NCBI GenBank assembly: GCA_025093985.1
Contig: JACAAK010000002.1
Coordinates: 3,906,001-3,970,000, forward strand
DNA length: 64,000 nt
Reading direction: 5' to 3'
From: Calvatia gigantea
Lineage: Eukaryota > Basidiomycota > Agaricomycetes > Agaricales > Lycoperdaceae
In this document: positions 23,978-34,440 of the stretch, piece by piece
Position numbering within the stretch: position 1 is the first letter of the stretch
Layout: every line of letters starts with the position of its first letter
Program-made: the position numbers and the translations under genes
Notes under the pieces: generated by a model
Databases searched by the model: none
Told to the model about the DNA's origin: nothing
The model's input: the letters and a program-made list of their open reading frames with translations, nothing else

Positions 23978-24219
23978 GTTTGTCTAGTGTCTTTGTCTGG
24001 GGTTTGACTTGACTGATGTTTTTCTGGATTTCTTGCCCCCCTTCTTATAGGTATCCTCCGGATGCCTTTTGTGGTACTCTGCTATCGCATCTTGGGCGTT
24101 TTGCAAGTTTGACTCCGCTGTCCACGTATCTTCCTCGTTGCTGTATCCTTTCCAGTGTATAAGGAATTGATATCCCCTTCCTTTTCGTCGTTTTCCTTGG
24201 ACTTCTTCTACTTCGTATC
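23822..24219. repeat. E5 internal duplication, left copy
   Basis: About 397 bp covering the chromodomain end and ORF3 start, near identical to 26662-27059 (offset 2840). The copy ends with one T missing relative to the right copy, exactly where foreign sequence begins. Confidence 0.88.
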
Positions 24220-26661
24220 TTCTTCATTGTTGATGATGATTGGGTCAGGTGCTAATGGTTGTCTTTGGCTTGGGAACTCTCAGTTGCTTAGCACCTTCCT
24301 TGGCAGTCTGTGCAGCTTCCATATTTTGCCTCAATAAATCCTTGTGATGTTTTTGGATGAAACATCCATTGTTGTCACTATGAGTCATATCATTTTTGTG
24401 AATCGATCAATGATGACCAGTATTGTGTCTTTTTCTTCTGATTCTGGTAATGGCCCAATAATGTTGATGCTGATTTCTTCCCAAGGTCCATTCAGTATGG
24501 GGAGGGGGTGAAGCAGTGACTTGAGTGGCATTATTCTAGTTTTGTTCCTTTGGCAGGCTTAGCACCCTCGGATGTACCTCTTTACATCTTTTCTCATTGT
24601 TGGCCACCAGTAGTCATGGTTGATTAGTTCCATCATTCTATGCTGACCTGGGTGTCCCGCTGTAATGGCAAAGCTGTTTTTATGCATGAAAATCGCTAAT
24701 CTAAGGCATACAAGCCTAATCTAATGATTGCATCAAACTTTCCTGTAGTAGTACAACCTAATCTAAGAGCCCAACAGTATAATAAAAGAGTACTTGATCA
24801 CTGTAGAACACTATGACCATTGATGATAGATAGCAGCGGCTACGGGATGACCACTGTGCTTAACAAAAAGCAATTCTAACAGTGTACCATATGACCAGTC
24901 ATGATTCCGGCTGGACCAGGTGGTAAAACCATTCCAATGCATCTATACAGAGCTACGGGACCCCTCCAATGAACCTAGACTCAGGAAATAAGTCCGACAC
25001 ACTTAATCTAAAAGGATGATTAGTGTGCTCACAAGGAAATACCACCATTGTTAGATTAATGAACATCACTCAGCACTAATGACACATATGGATGCATTCA
25101 TGTACAATCCACAGGGACATGTAGGAGAACAGTTCACACAATGTCCAAAATCTTAGATGTTCTACATATTTAGAGAAGAATGCAGACCCAGAGAATGGGC
25201 TAAAACACAGCCCAGAACAAATAGATACCCAGAATCCTTCTGTATTTCCAATGTTTCACTAATCTAACAGGTTGCAGCTCTCTTGGCATGCGATCTAATC
25301 TACTGGTTTGTACCTTGCTTGATAATATGTTCCTAGTTGTGTAATCATTGTCTTGTCATAACGAGCACCCAAATAATATATAAACCCCCTCTGAGGTGTC
25401 GGACGTGGCAAGGAACCTACTAGCCATTGCCTAGCCTTCAGAGCGCAGTGAAAAGCAATCTATTGTGTCTGAGCAAAGCAAAGTAATAAGTTCTTTTGAG
25501 ATTAACTGGACTAAGTGACTTGAGCTAAGGTTGAGACCTTTGTAATCTAAGAAGAAGACCTTGGCTTACTTGTGAAGTGAGCTTAGATTAAGAGCATATT
25601 GCATCGCTACACCCTGGTACTTGGAGTATCACAAGTGTAGGATAGTGCACTTCTGGTCATTGACTTCATAAGGGTGAATCTTAGGGAGTACCTGAGGTTC
25701 TGTGTCTTGTTAACTTCTTAGATAAGGGATGTGAGTTGCGCTTTTTACAGTGTAACTTGGCTTTACTCTTTTTAGCAAAGATAGCTAGTTATTCTGGTGT
25801 TCTCTATGTGTCATTGTTTTGCGTTATTTTGTGGAATTGTCCCTCATATTGTCAGATTGCCTCCCCACAAACTTGCCTTGTGCAGAAATCTTTAAAAATC
25901 TATTCTGTCAGCTTAATCTAAGCTGTACATCCATATCACATTTAGTATTCTATTTCTGCCTCATTATCACAGCTTTGGGTCAGGTGGGACATATGCACTA
26001 TTTTGTCTGTAGATAACTCCATGGTCCTCAGTGAGTTTGGGCTCCTGTTTTCTTAGCTCGGTAAGGACTGTTGTCTTGTGCTGAGGCTTGTTCCAGATCC
26101 GTTCTAGGAATGTTGGTTTGAGGAATAGTTCCACCCATAAAAACACAGTATCATTCATGTTTTCTGTCTGTAGCCAGCTTTCTCGCATCATGGTAACTAG
26201 TTTATCTTCTTGTTCTTCTGGTATTTGGTGGATTCAGGACAATAGATTGGCCTTTGTATTTGTCTTTCCAGGTATGTGCCATAGTGTGAAGTTATAGTCC
26301 TGTAGGCATAGGTACCATTGGGCTTGTTGTCCAACAATTTTTGCAGTTCTTGGTAGTATTTTAGGTTCTCGTGGTCGGTCCAGATTTTGAATTTTTCTTC
26401 AGTGTCTAGCAGATAGTGTCTCCATTCTTTCAGGGCATGGATAATGGCCAGTAGTTCTTTGTCATATATTTCATAGTTGCACTCTGCTGATGATAATGTT
26501 CATGATGTGAAGGCGATCAGGTGCCATTTGTCCTTTTGTAGCTGTGATAGCACACCTCCTAATGCATAGTCTGACACGTCAACTTCTACCCTGAACTGGC
26601 CTTGTCTTTGTGGTAGAGCTAAGATGGGCTCTTCGGTGATGCATTTTTTGAGATAGTTGAC
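24220..26661 (-). pseudogene. Foreign RNase H-integrase patch inside E5
   Basis: Minus strand. Reading from 26661 leftwards: RNase H piece LKKCITEEPILALPQRQGQF and DYALGGVLSQLQKDKWHL, then integrase zinc-finger surroundings, a solo-LTR-like insert (24661-25971), then the integrase core and tail. It is closest to the E2/E4/E6 type rather than E5. It lies between the two copies of the E5 internal duplication, so it looks like a recombination or template-switch product. Confidence 0.75.
24661..25971. repeat. LTR-like insert of 1.3 kb (solo LTR, family 5)
   Basis: Interrupts the integrase patch. Ends TGTAATGG and CATTATCACA are imperfect inverted termini of TG...CA type. A TATA-like stretch ATATATAAACCCC lies near 25377. 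The motif TAATCTAA recurs near both ends. No clear target duplication, and about 40 bp of pol are missing at the site. Confidence 0.55.
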
Positions 26662-27059
26662 CTTGTGCTGGGGACGGGGTGGTTGTGAGGTTGTAGCGGG
26701 TGCCTTGGGGTGCAGGTGCTTGACTATTGCCTGGCTTTGGGAGAGGGACTGAGGAAATTGTGGTCGGGTTGGGGTGGACAAGGGAGTTGATAGAGATGCG
26801 GTTGGCTTGGGAGGACATGTTTGTCTAGTGTCTTTGTCTGGGGTTTGACTTGACTGATGTTTTTCTGGATTTCTTGCCCCCCTTCTTATAGGTATCCTCC
26901 GGATGCCTTTTGTGGTACTCTGCTATCGCATCTTGGGCGTTTTGCAAGTTTGACTCCGCTGTCCACGTATCTTCCTCGTTGCTGTATCCTTTCCAGTGTA
27001 TAAGGAATTGATATCCCCTTCCTTTTCGTCGTTTTCCTTGGACTTCTTCTACTTCGTAT
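26662..27059. repeat. E5 internal duplication, right copy
   Basis: Partner of 23822-24219. It includes the stop-ACAAAC-ATG junction and about 50 codons of ORF3, which then runs out of frame into the foreign patch. Confidence 0.88.
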
Positions 27060-30000
27060 TCTTCTTCATTGTTGATGATCATTGGTTCGGGTGCTGGTGC
27101 TTCTTTCTGGATGTGGAATGATGTTTTTTGTGCCGGTGTTAGCAGCTGTTCGTTAAACACATCATGGATGGCCCATCCTTCTGGTATTGCCAGCCGATAC
27201 GCCGCTTCCCCTATCTTTTCCTTAATTCGGAAAGGCCCATACCTTTTTTGGCCTAGCTTCTTTGATGATTGATTGGTATGGATGTTGGTGTTTTCTAGCC
27301 ATACTTCATCGTTGATCTGATATGTCCTTGTGTTCAACTTGCTGTTATCATGTGTCCGTTTCATCTTTTCCTGGTACATATGATCGCAGTGCGGAAGTGG
27401 CATTGTCTCTTGCATTCTGGAGTTGTTTTAGGAACTCCGTGCTACTAGGGTTGTTCGTTATTCCGTTTTCCTTTCCTTTCCAGGGATGTCTTCTGTAGTT
27501 CAGGTAGAACGGTGTCATCTGAGTGCCGGTGTGCTTCTTGTCGTTGTATTGGAATTCGGCCATGGGTAGCCATTTCGCCCAGTCGTTTTGGTCGTAGTTA
27601 CAGTATATCCTCAGGTATGTTTCGACTTCTCTATTAATCCTTTCTGTCTGTCCGTCGGTCTGTGGATGGTAGGCCGTTGACAGGTTTCGTTCTATCCCTA
27701 GTCCTTTGAACAGTTCGCCGGTGAATTCGGACGCAAACTGTGGTCCTCGGTCACTGAGGACTTTCCTCGGTATTCCGTGTAGCTTCCATATTTCATCTCG
27801 GTAGTGTTGAGCTAGTTCTTTTGAGGAGACGTCCGTCCTTGTCGCTATGAGTCGTATCATTTTTGAGAACCGATCAACAATGACTAGGATAGCGTCCTTT
27901 CCCTCTGATTCGGGTAATGGCCCAATGAGGTCGATGCTTACTTCTTCCCATGGGCCGTTGGGGATGGGAAGCGGGTGCAGAGGTGTCTTTAGAGGTGTCT
28001 TGCGTGGCTTATTTCGTTGGCAATTTTGGCATCCTTTGATGTACTTTTGGACGTCTGTTCGGATTGCCGGCCACCAGTAATCTCTGGTCACCAACTCGAT
28101 CATTCGGTGTTGTCCCGGGTGCCCTGCATCGGGGGCGTCGTGATACTGGTGCAGTATTTCTTCTCTGAGTGTCGGTCCGGGTGGTACATACATGCTGGCG
28201 TTTTTGTAGATTATTCCGTCGTGTTCGGTGATGTCAGGGTCTCGGTCGCGTATTTTTTGGATGATGGCCGTTTCTCGTCCTTTGTTCGCCTTGATTTGTT
28301 CCTTGAGGGTGGGTTCCACAAACAGTTCGGCGCGGAGTAAGATGGTCCCTTCTGATGGCTCGTCGTCTTTTTCATTTGTTAGCCAAGTGTCTCGGATCAT
28401 GGTGACTAGTTTCTCCTCTTCCTGTTCTGGCTCTTGGTAGATTCTGGAGAGGAGGTCCGCTTTTGTGTTTGTTTTTCCCGGCACGTGGCGCAGTGTGAAG
28501 TCATAGTCTTGTAACCGTAAGTACCATCTAGCTTGTCGGCCGTTTAGTTTCTGGGGTTCCCTGTAGTATTTCAGATTTTCGTGGTCAGTCCAGATTTCGA
28601 ATTTCTCTTCTGCGTCTAGTAGATAGTGTCGCCATTCCTTTAGTGCATGTATGATAGCCAGTAGTTCTTTGTCGTAGATTTCATAATTCCGTTCTGCTGG
28701 TGACAGTGTGTGGGACGTGAATGCGACTGGGTGCCATTTGGAATTTTGTTCTTGTGAGAGTACTCCTCCTAGTGCGTAGTTTGATGCATCGACTTCTACC
28801 CGGAATTGACCTTTCCTCTGGGGTAGCGTTAAGGTGGGTTCTTCTGTGATTCGTTGCTTTAGTTCGTCGAATGCTGATTGTTGTTCCTCTTTCCATTCCC
28901 ACTCCTCTGATCCTTTCAGCTTGTTCAATGGAGCTGCTATCTTGCTGAAGTTTTTTATAAATCGGCGGTAGTAGTTGGCAAAACCAAGGAATCTTTCTAT
29001 TCCTTTCTTGTTGTGTGGTTGGGGCCATTCCTGTACCGATTTTACCTTTTCGGCTTCCATTTCAATGCGTCCGTGTCCTACTGTTACTCCTAGCATTGGG
29101 ATTTCTTCGGCGTCGAAGATGCATTTGGATCGTTTGAAACACAGGTTGTGTTCGGCTGCTCTTTCTAAGAATCAGATGGTTCGTTCTTGTAATTGCTCTT
29201 TGGTGTCTCCCGGGATTGCGAAGTCGTCCATATAGTTTACTATGTCTCTGTCGTGTAGCAAGTCTCGGAAGATACTCGCCATCATTCTTGAGAACGTTCC
29301 AGGTGAATTGCTGAGACCGAAAAACATTACTGTAGGTTCGAATAACCCTTCGTTGGTTAGGAAGGCTGCTTTCCACTCGTCCCCTTCTTTGATTCGGACG
29401 TTGTTGTAGCCCCAAATGATGTCTAGTTTGTTGAAATATTTGGCTTTTCCTAATTTGTCAATGACTTCTCCAATTCGAGGCAGCGGCGTTTTATCCTTGA
29501 TGACTACGTTATTCAATCGTCAGTAATCTTGAATGAGTCGTTTTGAGCCATCCTTTTTTGGGATGAAAAAGGTGGGTACAGCATATGGTGATTTCGATGG
29601 TCGTATTCGTCCTGACTCAAGGTTTTCTTTGACAAATGTCTTGAGCTCATCTTGTTCTTTGATCGTCATGTTGTAAGTTCCTGCATTGATTTCTTTGGGT
29701 GCGTCTTCTGTTAGGATTATCTCGTGGTCCCATTCTGTTCGTCCAGGCAGTTTGTCGAATGTAGTTTTGTTGAATAAATGTGTGAACGGTCATACGTAGT
29801 CCGGCAGGTCTGATGGTTCGGTGGGGTCGGGCTCCTCTTCTTCTTCCCATATGTCTTCGGTGGTGGTCATGCTTCGGAGTTTGTCTGGTATCTGGATGCT
29901 CTGGTGTGGGATTCTGCAGTCCTTTGGGCATCGGTTGAACTTTATTTCTCCTGTTCGCCAGTTTACCTCCGGGTTGTGTTTGATGAGCCAGTCGTGTCCT

Positions 30001-30372
30001 AGGAATACTTCTGCTCTGTCTTGGAGTTGTACGACCGACGCTTCGATCGTCTCTTTGTGTCCTTCAATTTCCATTTGTATAGTTGCCTTTTCTGTGACTT
30101 TTCCCCCTTGGTTTGCCATGCCGTCCGCGTTAAGTACCGTGATTTCTTGTCCTAATTTTTCCGTGGGGATTTTTTCTTCATCTACCAGCCTTTTGCTGAT
30201 GCTGCTGGTGGTGCATCCCGAGTCGACTATGGTGTTTACTGTTATTCTTTTGGTCGGGGTTTGGATTTTTCCTTTTAGGTTTAATTCGCGCTTTCGTTTC
30301 TGAGGAATCGTGTAATATTCTTCTGATATCCTAGATACAAGTTTCTTGACTCTCGAGGCAGCGCCTACTCGG
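26825..30372 (-). pseudogene. E5 pol: protease, RT, RNase H, integrase, chromodomain
   Basis: Follows gag in the -1 frame. Protease VDSGCTTSSISKRLVDE, RT with IYFDELD-type core and NYMDDFAIPGDTKEQL, RNase H EVDASNYALGGVLSQ and [20 protein letters not shown]. Integrase has HHCC finger (HDAPDAGHPGQHRMIEL to CQNCQRNK) and DDE core: DLIGPLPESEGKDAILV, LSDRGPQFASEF and TERINREVETYL. C-terminal GPFRIKEKIGEAAYRL and chromodomain YQFLIHWKGYSNEEDTWTAE; stop at 26825. Defects: TGA near 29521 and 29172, both at arginine positions of relatives, and one frameshift near 27400. It was probably active recently. Confidence 0.9.
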
Positions 30373-31513
30373 AGTCTCCGGAAAAATCCTGGTTCGTTTC
30401 TGGTTCTCCTTCATCCATTGCTCGGATCTGTACTTTCTTTGGTGCGGTGCATGCTTTGGCTATGTGTCCGATTTTGCCGCAGTTGTAGCATGTTAACCCT
30501 TTGGGTTTCTTGCAGTCTTTGGACATGTGTCTGAATATTCCGCAGTTGTAGCATTTGGGTTCCCCTTTTGCGTTGAACACATGTCGCCTGCTTCCTATCT
30601 CCATGGGTTCTCCCATTCCTCCATAAGTAGTTCCCGAGTTAGTTTTCTTATCTCCTCGGTACTCGGATGCTTCGTATCCTTGTCCAACTGCTAGTATGGC
30701 CTCCTTCCATTCTGGGTACGTATCGGGTCGCGCGGCTGGAGGGTAGCCTGTGATAGTGTGGATGATATCTTGTCGGGCATTTTTTCGCAATAGGAACATG
30801 GCGTGTCGGCTGTCGGTTTTTGCCTTGTTTTTCAGTACCTCAAATTCGATAAGGTAGTCGGCTGTGTTCCTATTTCCCTGTTTGAATTTTTCGATTTGCC
30901 ATTCCGCCTTTGCGTTCATGGCGTCATCTGAGAAGGTTCGTTTGAATTCTTCTGCAAAGACCTTCCAGTCTACAGAGTCTTCTCCTTCCAAGATTTGTGG
31001 TGCTTTCATTGCTGCATATGCTCCTGCTGTTCCTCCCCTCAGTCTGGCCAGGACTGCTATAGCTTTATCGTCTGCCGTGCTGACTTTGTTGAATTTCATG
31101 AAGAGTGTCATGGCTCTCCACCAGTCATCGAATTTGGTTCGTGTTCCGTCAAAGAACCCTGGGTCGGGCACAAGTCCCTTTGTGCTAGGGGCTGTGGTGG
31201 GTACAGTATTGTCCGTCATTATTGAGTCTCCTGATTCTGATTCTGTCTCGGTGTCTTGGTTCTCCTGTTGTCCTAACTGTTCTTCTGCTATGTCGAGTTC
31301 GTCGAAGAGTTCTGATATAACTGCTTCTACTCCTGTTGGGTTTACTCCTTGTGTAGTTTCTCCGGGTTCGTTGCTTGCTACAACCGTTTCTGATGCAGGT
31401 ACTTCGGGGTTCTCTGCTTCTTCGTCTGATGACTCGGTTTCGCTATCTGTTTCAAGTTCATCGTCTGTAACTTCAAGCTGCGGTTCTCTATATTCGTCGG
31501 GGTTCGAGCTCAT
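30365..31513 (-). CDS. E5 gag
   Basis: 382 codons, no stops. Acidic N-terminus (MSSNPDEYREPQLEVTDDEL), capsid-like core FFDGTRTKFDDWWRAMTLFM, KVFAEEFKRTFSDDAMNAKA and NTADYLIEFEVLKNKAKTD, and two zinc knuckles CYNCGIFRHMSKDC and CYNCGKIGHIAKAC. Ends DFSGDSE. It packages the RNA into virus-like particles. Pol overlaps its end in the -1 frame. Confidence 0.92.
   Translation of the reverse strand: MSSNPDEYREPQLEVTDDELETDSETESSDEEAENPEVPASETVVASNEPGETTQGVNPTGVEAVISELFDELDIAEEQLGQQENQDTETESESGDSIMTDNTVPTTAPSTKGLVPDPGFFDGTRTKFDDWWRAMTLFMKFNKVSTADDKAIAVLARLRGGTAGAYAAMKAPQILEGEDSVDWKVFAEEFKRTFSDDAMNAKAEWQIEKFKQGNRNTADYLIEFEVLKNKAKTDSRHAMFLLRKNARQDIIHTITGYPPAARPDTYPEWKEAILAVGQGYEASEYRGDKKTNSGTTYGGMGEPMEIGSRRHVFNAKGEPKCYNCGIFRHMSKDCKKPKGLTCYNCGKIGHIAKACTAPKKVQIRAMDEGEPETNQDFSGDSE
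30380..30390 (-). promoter_or_regulatory. Putative -1 frameshift site at gag-pol junction
   Basis: Minus strand AGGATTTTTCC, five Ts spanning gag codons GAT TTT TCC. The same GGATTTTT or GAATTTTT sits at the gag-pol overlap in E4 (21606), E6 (48360) and E7 (63276), and in each pol continues in the -1 frame. Confidence 0.6.
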
Positions 31514-31581
31514 ATAATGGCTCCTGGGTTCGTCGTGGTTCGAGTCTTTTCCAACTCTGTCTCCTGCAAGGTGAGGTGATG

Positions 31582-31592
31582 ACGCTTAACCA
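31582..31592 (-). promoter_or_regulatory. Putative self-primer binding site of E5
   Basis: Minus strand TGGTTAAGCGT, two bases inside the 5' LTR. Complementary over 11 nt to ACGCTTAACCA within the same LTR (plus coordinates 31676-31686), which lies about 32 nt after a TATTTAAG box. This is the geometry of Tf1 self-priming. No tRNA match was obvious. Confidence 0.65.
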
Positions 31593-31594
31593 AA

Positions 31595-31902
31595 TGTTAC
31601 GACCTTAGTCGGTTTAGACCTCAGGTTGCAGCTCTGGCTAAGTCTTGAGGGCGAATAAGGGAAAGAGAACAAAGGTGGTTAAGCGTACCGAATACAACAG
31701 GGTGTATGTACGCTTAAATACATCTAGAGCTTATCCGGTTGAACGGATGGAGTAACTACATGAAACGTCCGGTCAAGGCGTGGTAGTTAGTACGAGTCAT
31801 ATCTTCGGAGAACGCTGGACTAGAATAGCTGAAACAGGTACACGGATGGTTAGGAATGTAGAATAGCACGGAACTCGTTATGATCGGTGGAAACTCATAA
31901 CA
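31595..31902 (-). repeat. E5 5' LTR
   Basis: 308 bp, nearly identical to 22665-22972. On the minus strand it contains TATTTAAG (probable TATA element). Confidence 0.93.
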
Positions 31903-31907
31903 AACAG

Positions 31908-33965
31908 TCATGTATTTTGGGCTCAGCAACTCACTGGGAACCTTCTCCAGAATGATGACAAGCATTTTCTGTGACCTACTGCAGAATGGAGATATTGTAA
32001 ACTATATGGATGACTTCGCCATTCCTGGCAACACCAAGGAGCAACTAAGAGAATGGACAGTACGGTTCCTGGAGCGCACAGCACAATACAATCTGTGTTT
32101 CAAACAAACCAAATGCATCTTTAACACAGAAGAAATCCCTATGTTAGGAGTCAAAGTAGGACATGGGCAAATCGAAATGGAAGAAGAAAAGGTCAAATCG
32201 GTGTGAGACTGGCCAGAGCCGAAAAACACAAAAGGAGTAGAAAGGTTCCTCGGCTTCACCAACTACTATTGACATTTCATAAAAAACTTCAGCAAGATTG
32301 CTGGACCACTAAACAAGCTCAAGGGACAGCCACATGGGAATGGAACCAAGAACACCAAACAGCTTTTGACCATTGCAAAAGATGCATCACTGAAGAGCCC
32401 ATGTTAACCCTGCCACAAAGACAAGGGCAATTCAGGGTAGAAGTCGATGCATTAGACTACACGTTAGGAGGTGTGCTATCCCAGTTACAGGAGGACAAAT
32501 GGCACCCAATCACCTTCACATTACAAATGCTATCACTGGCAGAACGTAATTATGAAATATATGACAAGAAGCTACTGGCCATCATCCATGCCCTAAAGGA
32601 ATGGAGACACTACCTGTTGGATGCAGAAGAAAAATTTGAAATCTGGACCAACCATGAAAATTTGAAATACTACCAGGAGCTGCAAAAGCTGAACAGAGAT
32701 GACAAGCTCGATGGTACCTACACCTACAAGACTATGACTTCACACTGCAACACATACCCAGGAAGACAAACACGAAGGCCAACCTATTATCCTGAATCCA
32801 CCTAATACCAGAAGAACAAGAAGACAAACTAGTCACCATAATCTGGGAAAGTTGGCTGCAAAGGGATAATACAGATGACACCGTGCTCTTACAAACAGAA
32901 CTATTCCTCAAACCAACATTCCTAGAATGGATCTGAAACAAGCCCCAGTGCGAGACAACAGTCCTCACCAAATTAAGAAAGCCAGAGTCCAAGCTCACTG
33001 AGAAACAGGGAATTATTTACAGACAAAATAGCACATACGTCCCACCTGACCCAAAGCTATGAGAAGAAATCCTAATACAATACCATGATGTGCCAGACGT
33101 GGGCCACCCAGGCCAACACAGAATGATGGAACTAATCAGCTGTGACTATTGGTGGCCAACAATGCAAAAGGAGGTGAAAAAATATATCCAAGGATGCCAA
33201 GCCTGCCAAAGGAATAAGGCAAGAACAACACTGCTCAAATCACCACTACACCCCCTCCCAGTCCCAAATGGACCGTGGGAAGAAATTAGCATTGATATAA
33301 TTGGACCACTACCAGAGTCAAAAGGGAAAGATGCAATACTGGTCATTGTAGACCACTTCACAAAAATGATATGGCTTATAGCGACTACTACGGACATTTC
33401 ATCCAAGGATATTGCAAGGATATATTGGGATGAGATATAGAAGCTACATGGACTACCAAGAAAAGTACTTAGCAACCGAGGACCTCAATTCACATCAGAA
33501 TTCACCAAAGAACTATTCAAGGGGCTCGGCATAGAATGCAACCTATCAACAGCATACCACCCACAAATGGACAGGCAAACAGAGTGCATCAACAGAGAAG
33601 TAGAAATGTACATCTGCCTATACTGCAATTATAACCAGGACGACTGGGCAGAATGGCTCCCCATTGCAGAATTTCAGTACAATGACAAATGACATGGAGG
33701 AACTCAAGCGATGCCGTTCTTCCTAAACTATGGAAGGAACCCATGGAAAGGGAAAAATGAACCACCGACAAACAACCCAGTAGCCATGAGTTTCCTAAAG
33801 GAACTTCAGACCGCCTGAGATGATGCCTCATCAGCACTATAAGCATACCAAGAAAAGATGAAACAGCAATATGACTATAACAAGACTTACACCAAAACAT
33901 ACCAAATAGGTGATGCAGTGTGGCTGGAGAACACAAACATCCATACCAATCAAGCATCAAAGAAG
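31908..33965 (+). pseudogene. E4 pol: RT end, RNase H, integrase
   Basis: Continues E4 RT directly after the E5 insertion: MYFGLSNSLGTFSRMM, NYMDDFAIPGNTKEQL, RNase H EVDALDYTLGGVLSQ and [19 protein letters not shown], integrase finger DVGHPGQHRMMEL to CQACQRNK, core SIDIIGPLPESKGKDAILVI and FTKELFKGLGIE. Multiple stops and frame changes (for example TGA near 32203, TAG near 33438). Confidence 0.85.
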
Positions 33966-34261
33966 CTAGTCCAAAAAACAGTATGGCCCTTTCCTGTGTC
34001 CATAGGAAATCAGCACAATGTCCTCAACATGCTTAGGAAGCTCAGAGAGTGCACAATCCAAGGAATGTCCCATTTGATGATGCCAATTGATATAATCAGG
34101 TTGGCATAAAGCAAGCACAACTGGCCTCTCCTTGCTATGATGCAAGATGTACATGTACACTATATAGATATTATTCATAAATACCATGTGAGGCCAGGCA
34201 GGCAATACTGCTCTTCCTGATTTATCATGGATGGTGGTCCCTTTAATACTTGCCTCTAAGG
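33966..34261. other. Unassigned sequence in E4 after the integrase
   Basis: About 300 bp that does not match the other family A copies at this position and precedes a Tc1/mariner-type terminus. Confidence 0.4.
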
Positions 34262-34440
34262 TACAGTAAGGGACAAAACCGTTCCAATGTTTTGAACTTT
34301 TCAGAAGATCAGCTCATAACTCAAGGACTACTGTGGCTGTGCACTTCCTAATTTAATTGTAGATAGTCCAGATCTTATCTAGATATGGATGCAAAGAAAT
34401 ATTTGAATCCTTTGGGCCAACCAGTGAATTAATTATATAC
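34262..34440 (+). mobile_element. Tc1/mariner-like 5' end with terminal inverted repeat
   Basis: Begins TACAGTAAGGGACAAAACCG, the reverse complement of the right ends at 37783 and 40599. The following 150 bp match the reverse complement of those ends as well. Confidence 0.75.

Larger units (their letters stand above)
22665..31902 (-). mobile_element. Chromovirus E5 (family A), full length, nested in E4 RT
   Basis: Minus-strand Ty3/Gypsy element with both 308-bp LTRs nearly identical (one difference noted, cacAgatgg/cacGgatgg), so a recent insertion. Target duplication AACAG at 22660-22664 and 31903-31907. Order on the minus strand: 5' LTR, primer-binding site, gag, pol (protease, RT, RNase H, integrase, chromodomain), ORF3, polypurine tract, 3' LTR. 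A 2.4-kb foreign patch (24220-26661) and a flanking internal duplication interrupt the 3' end. Confidence 0.93.
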
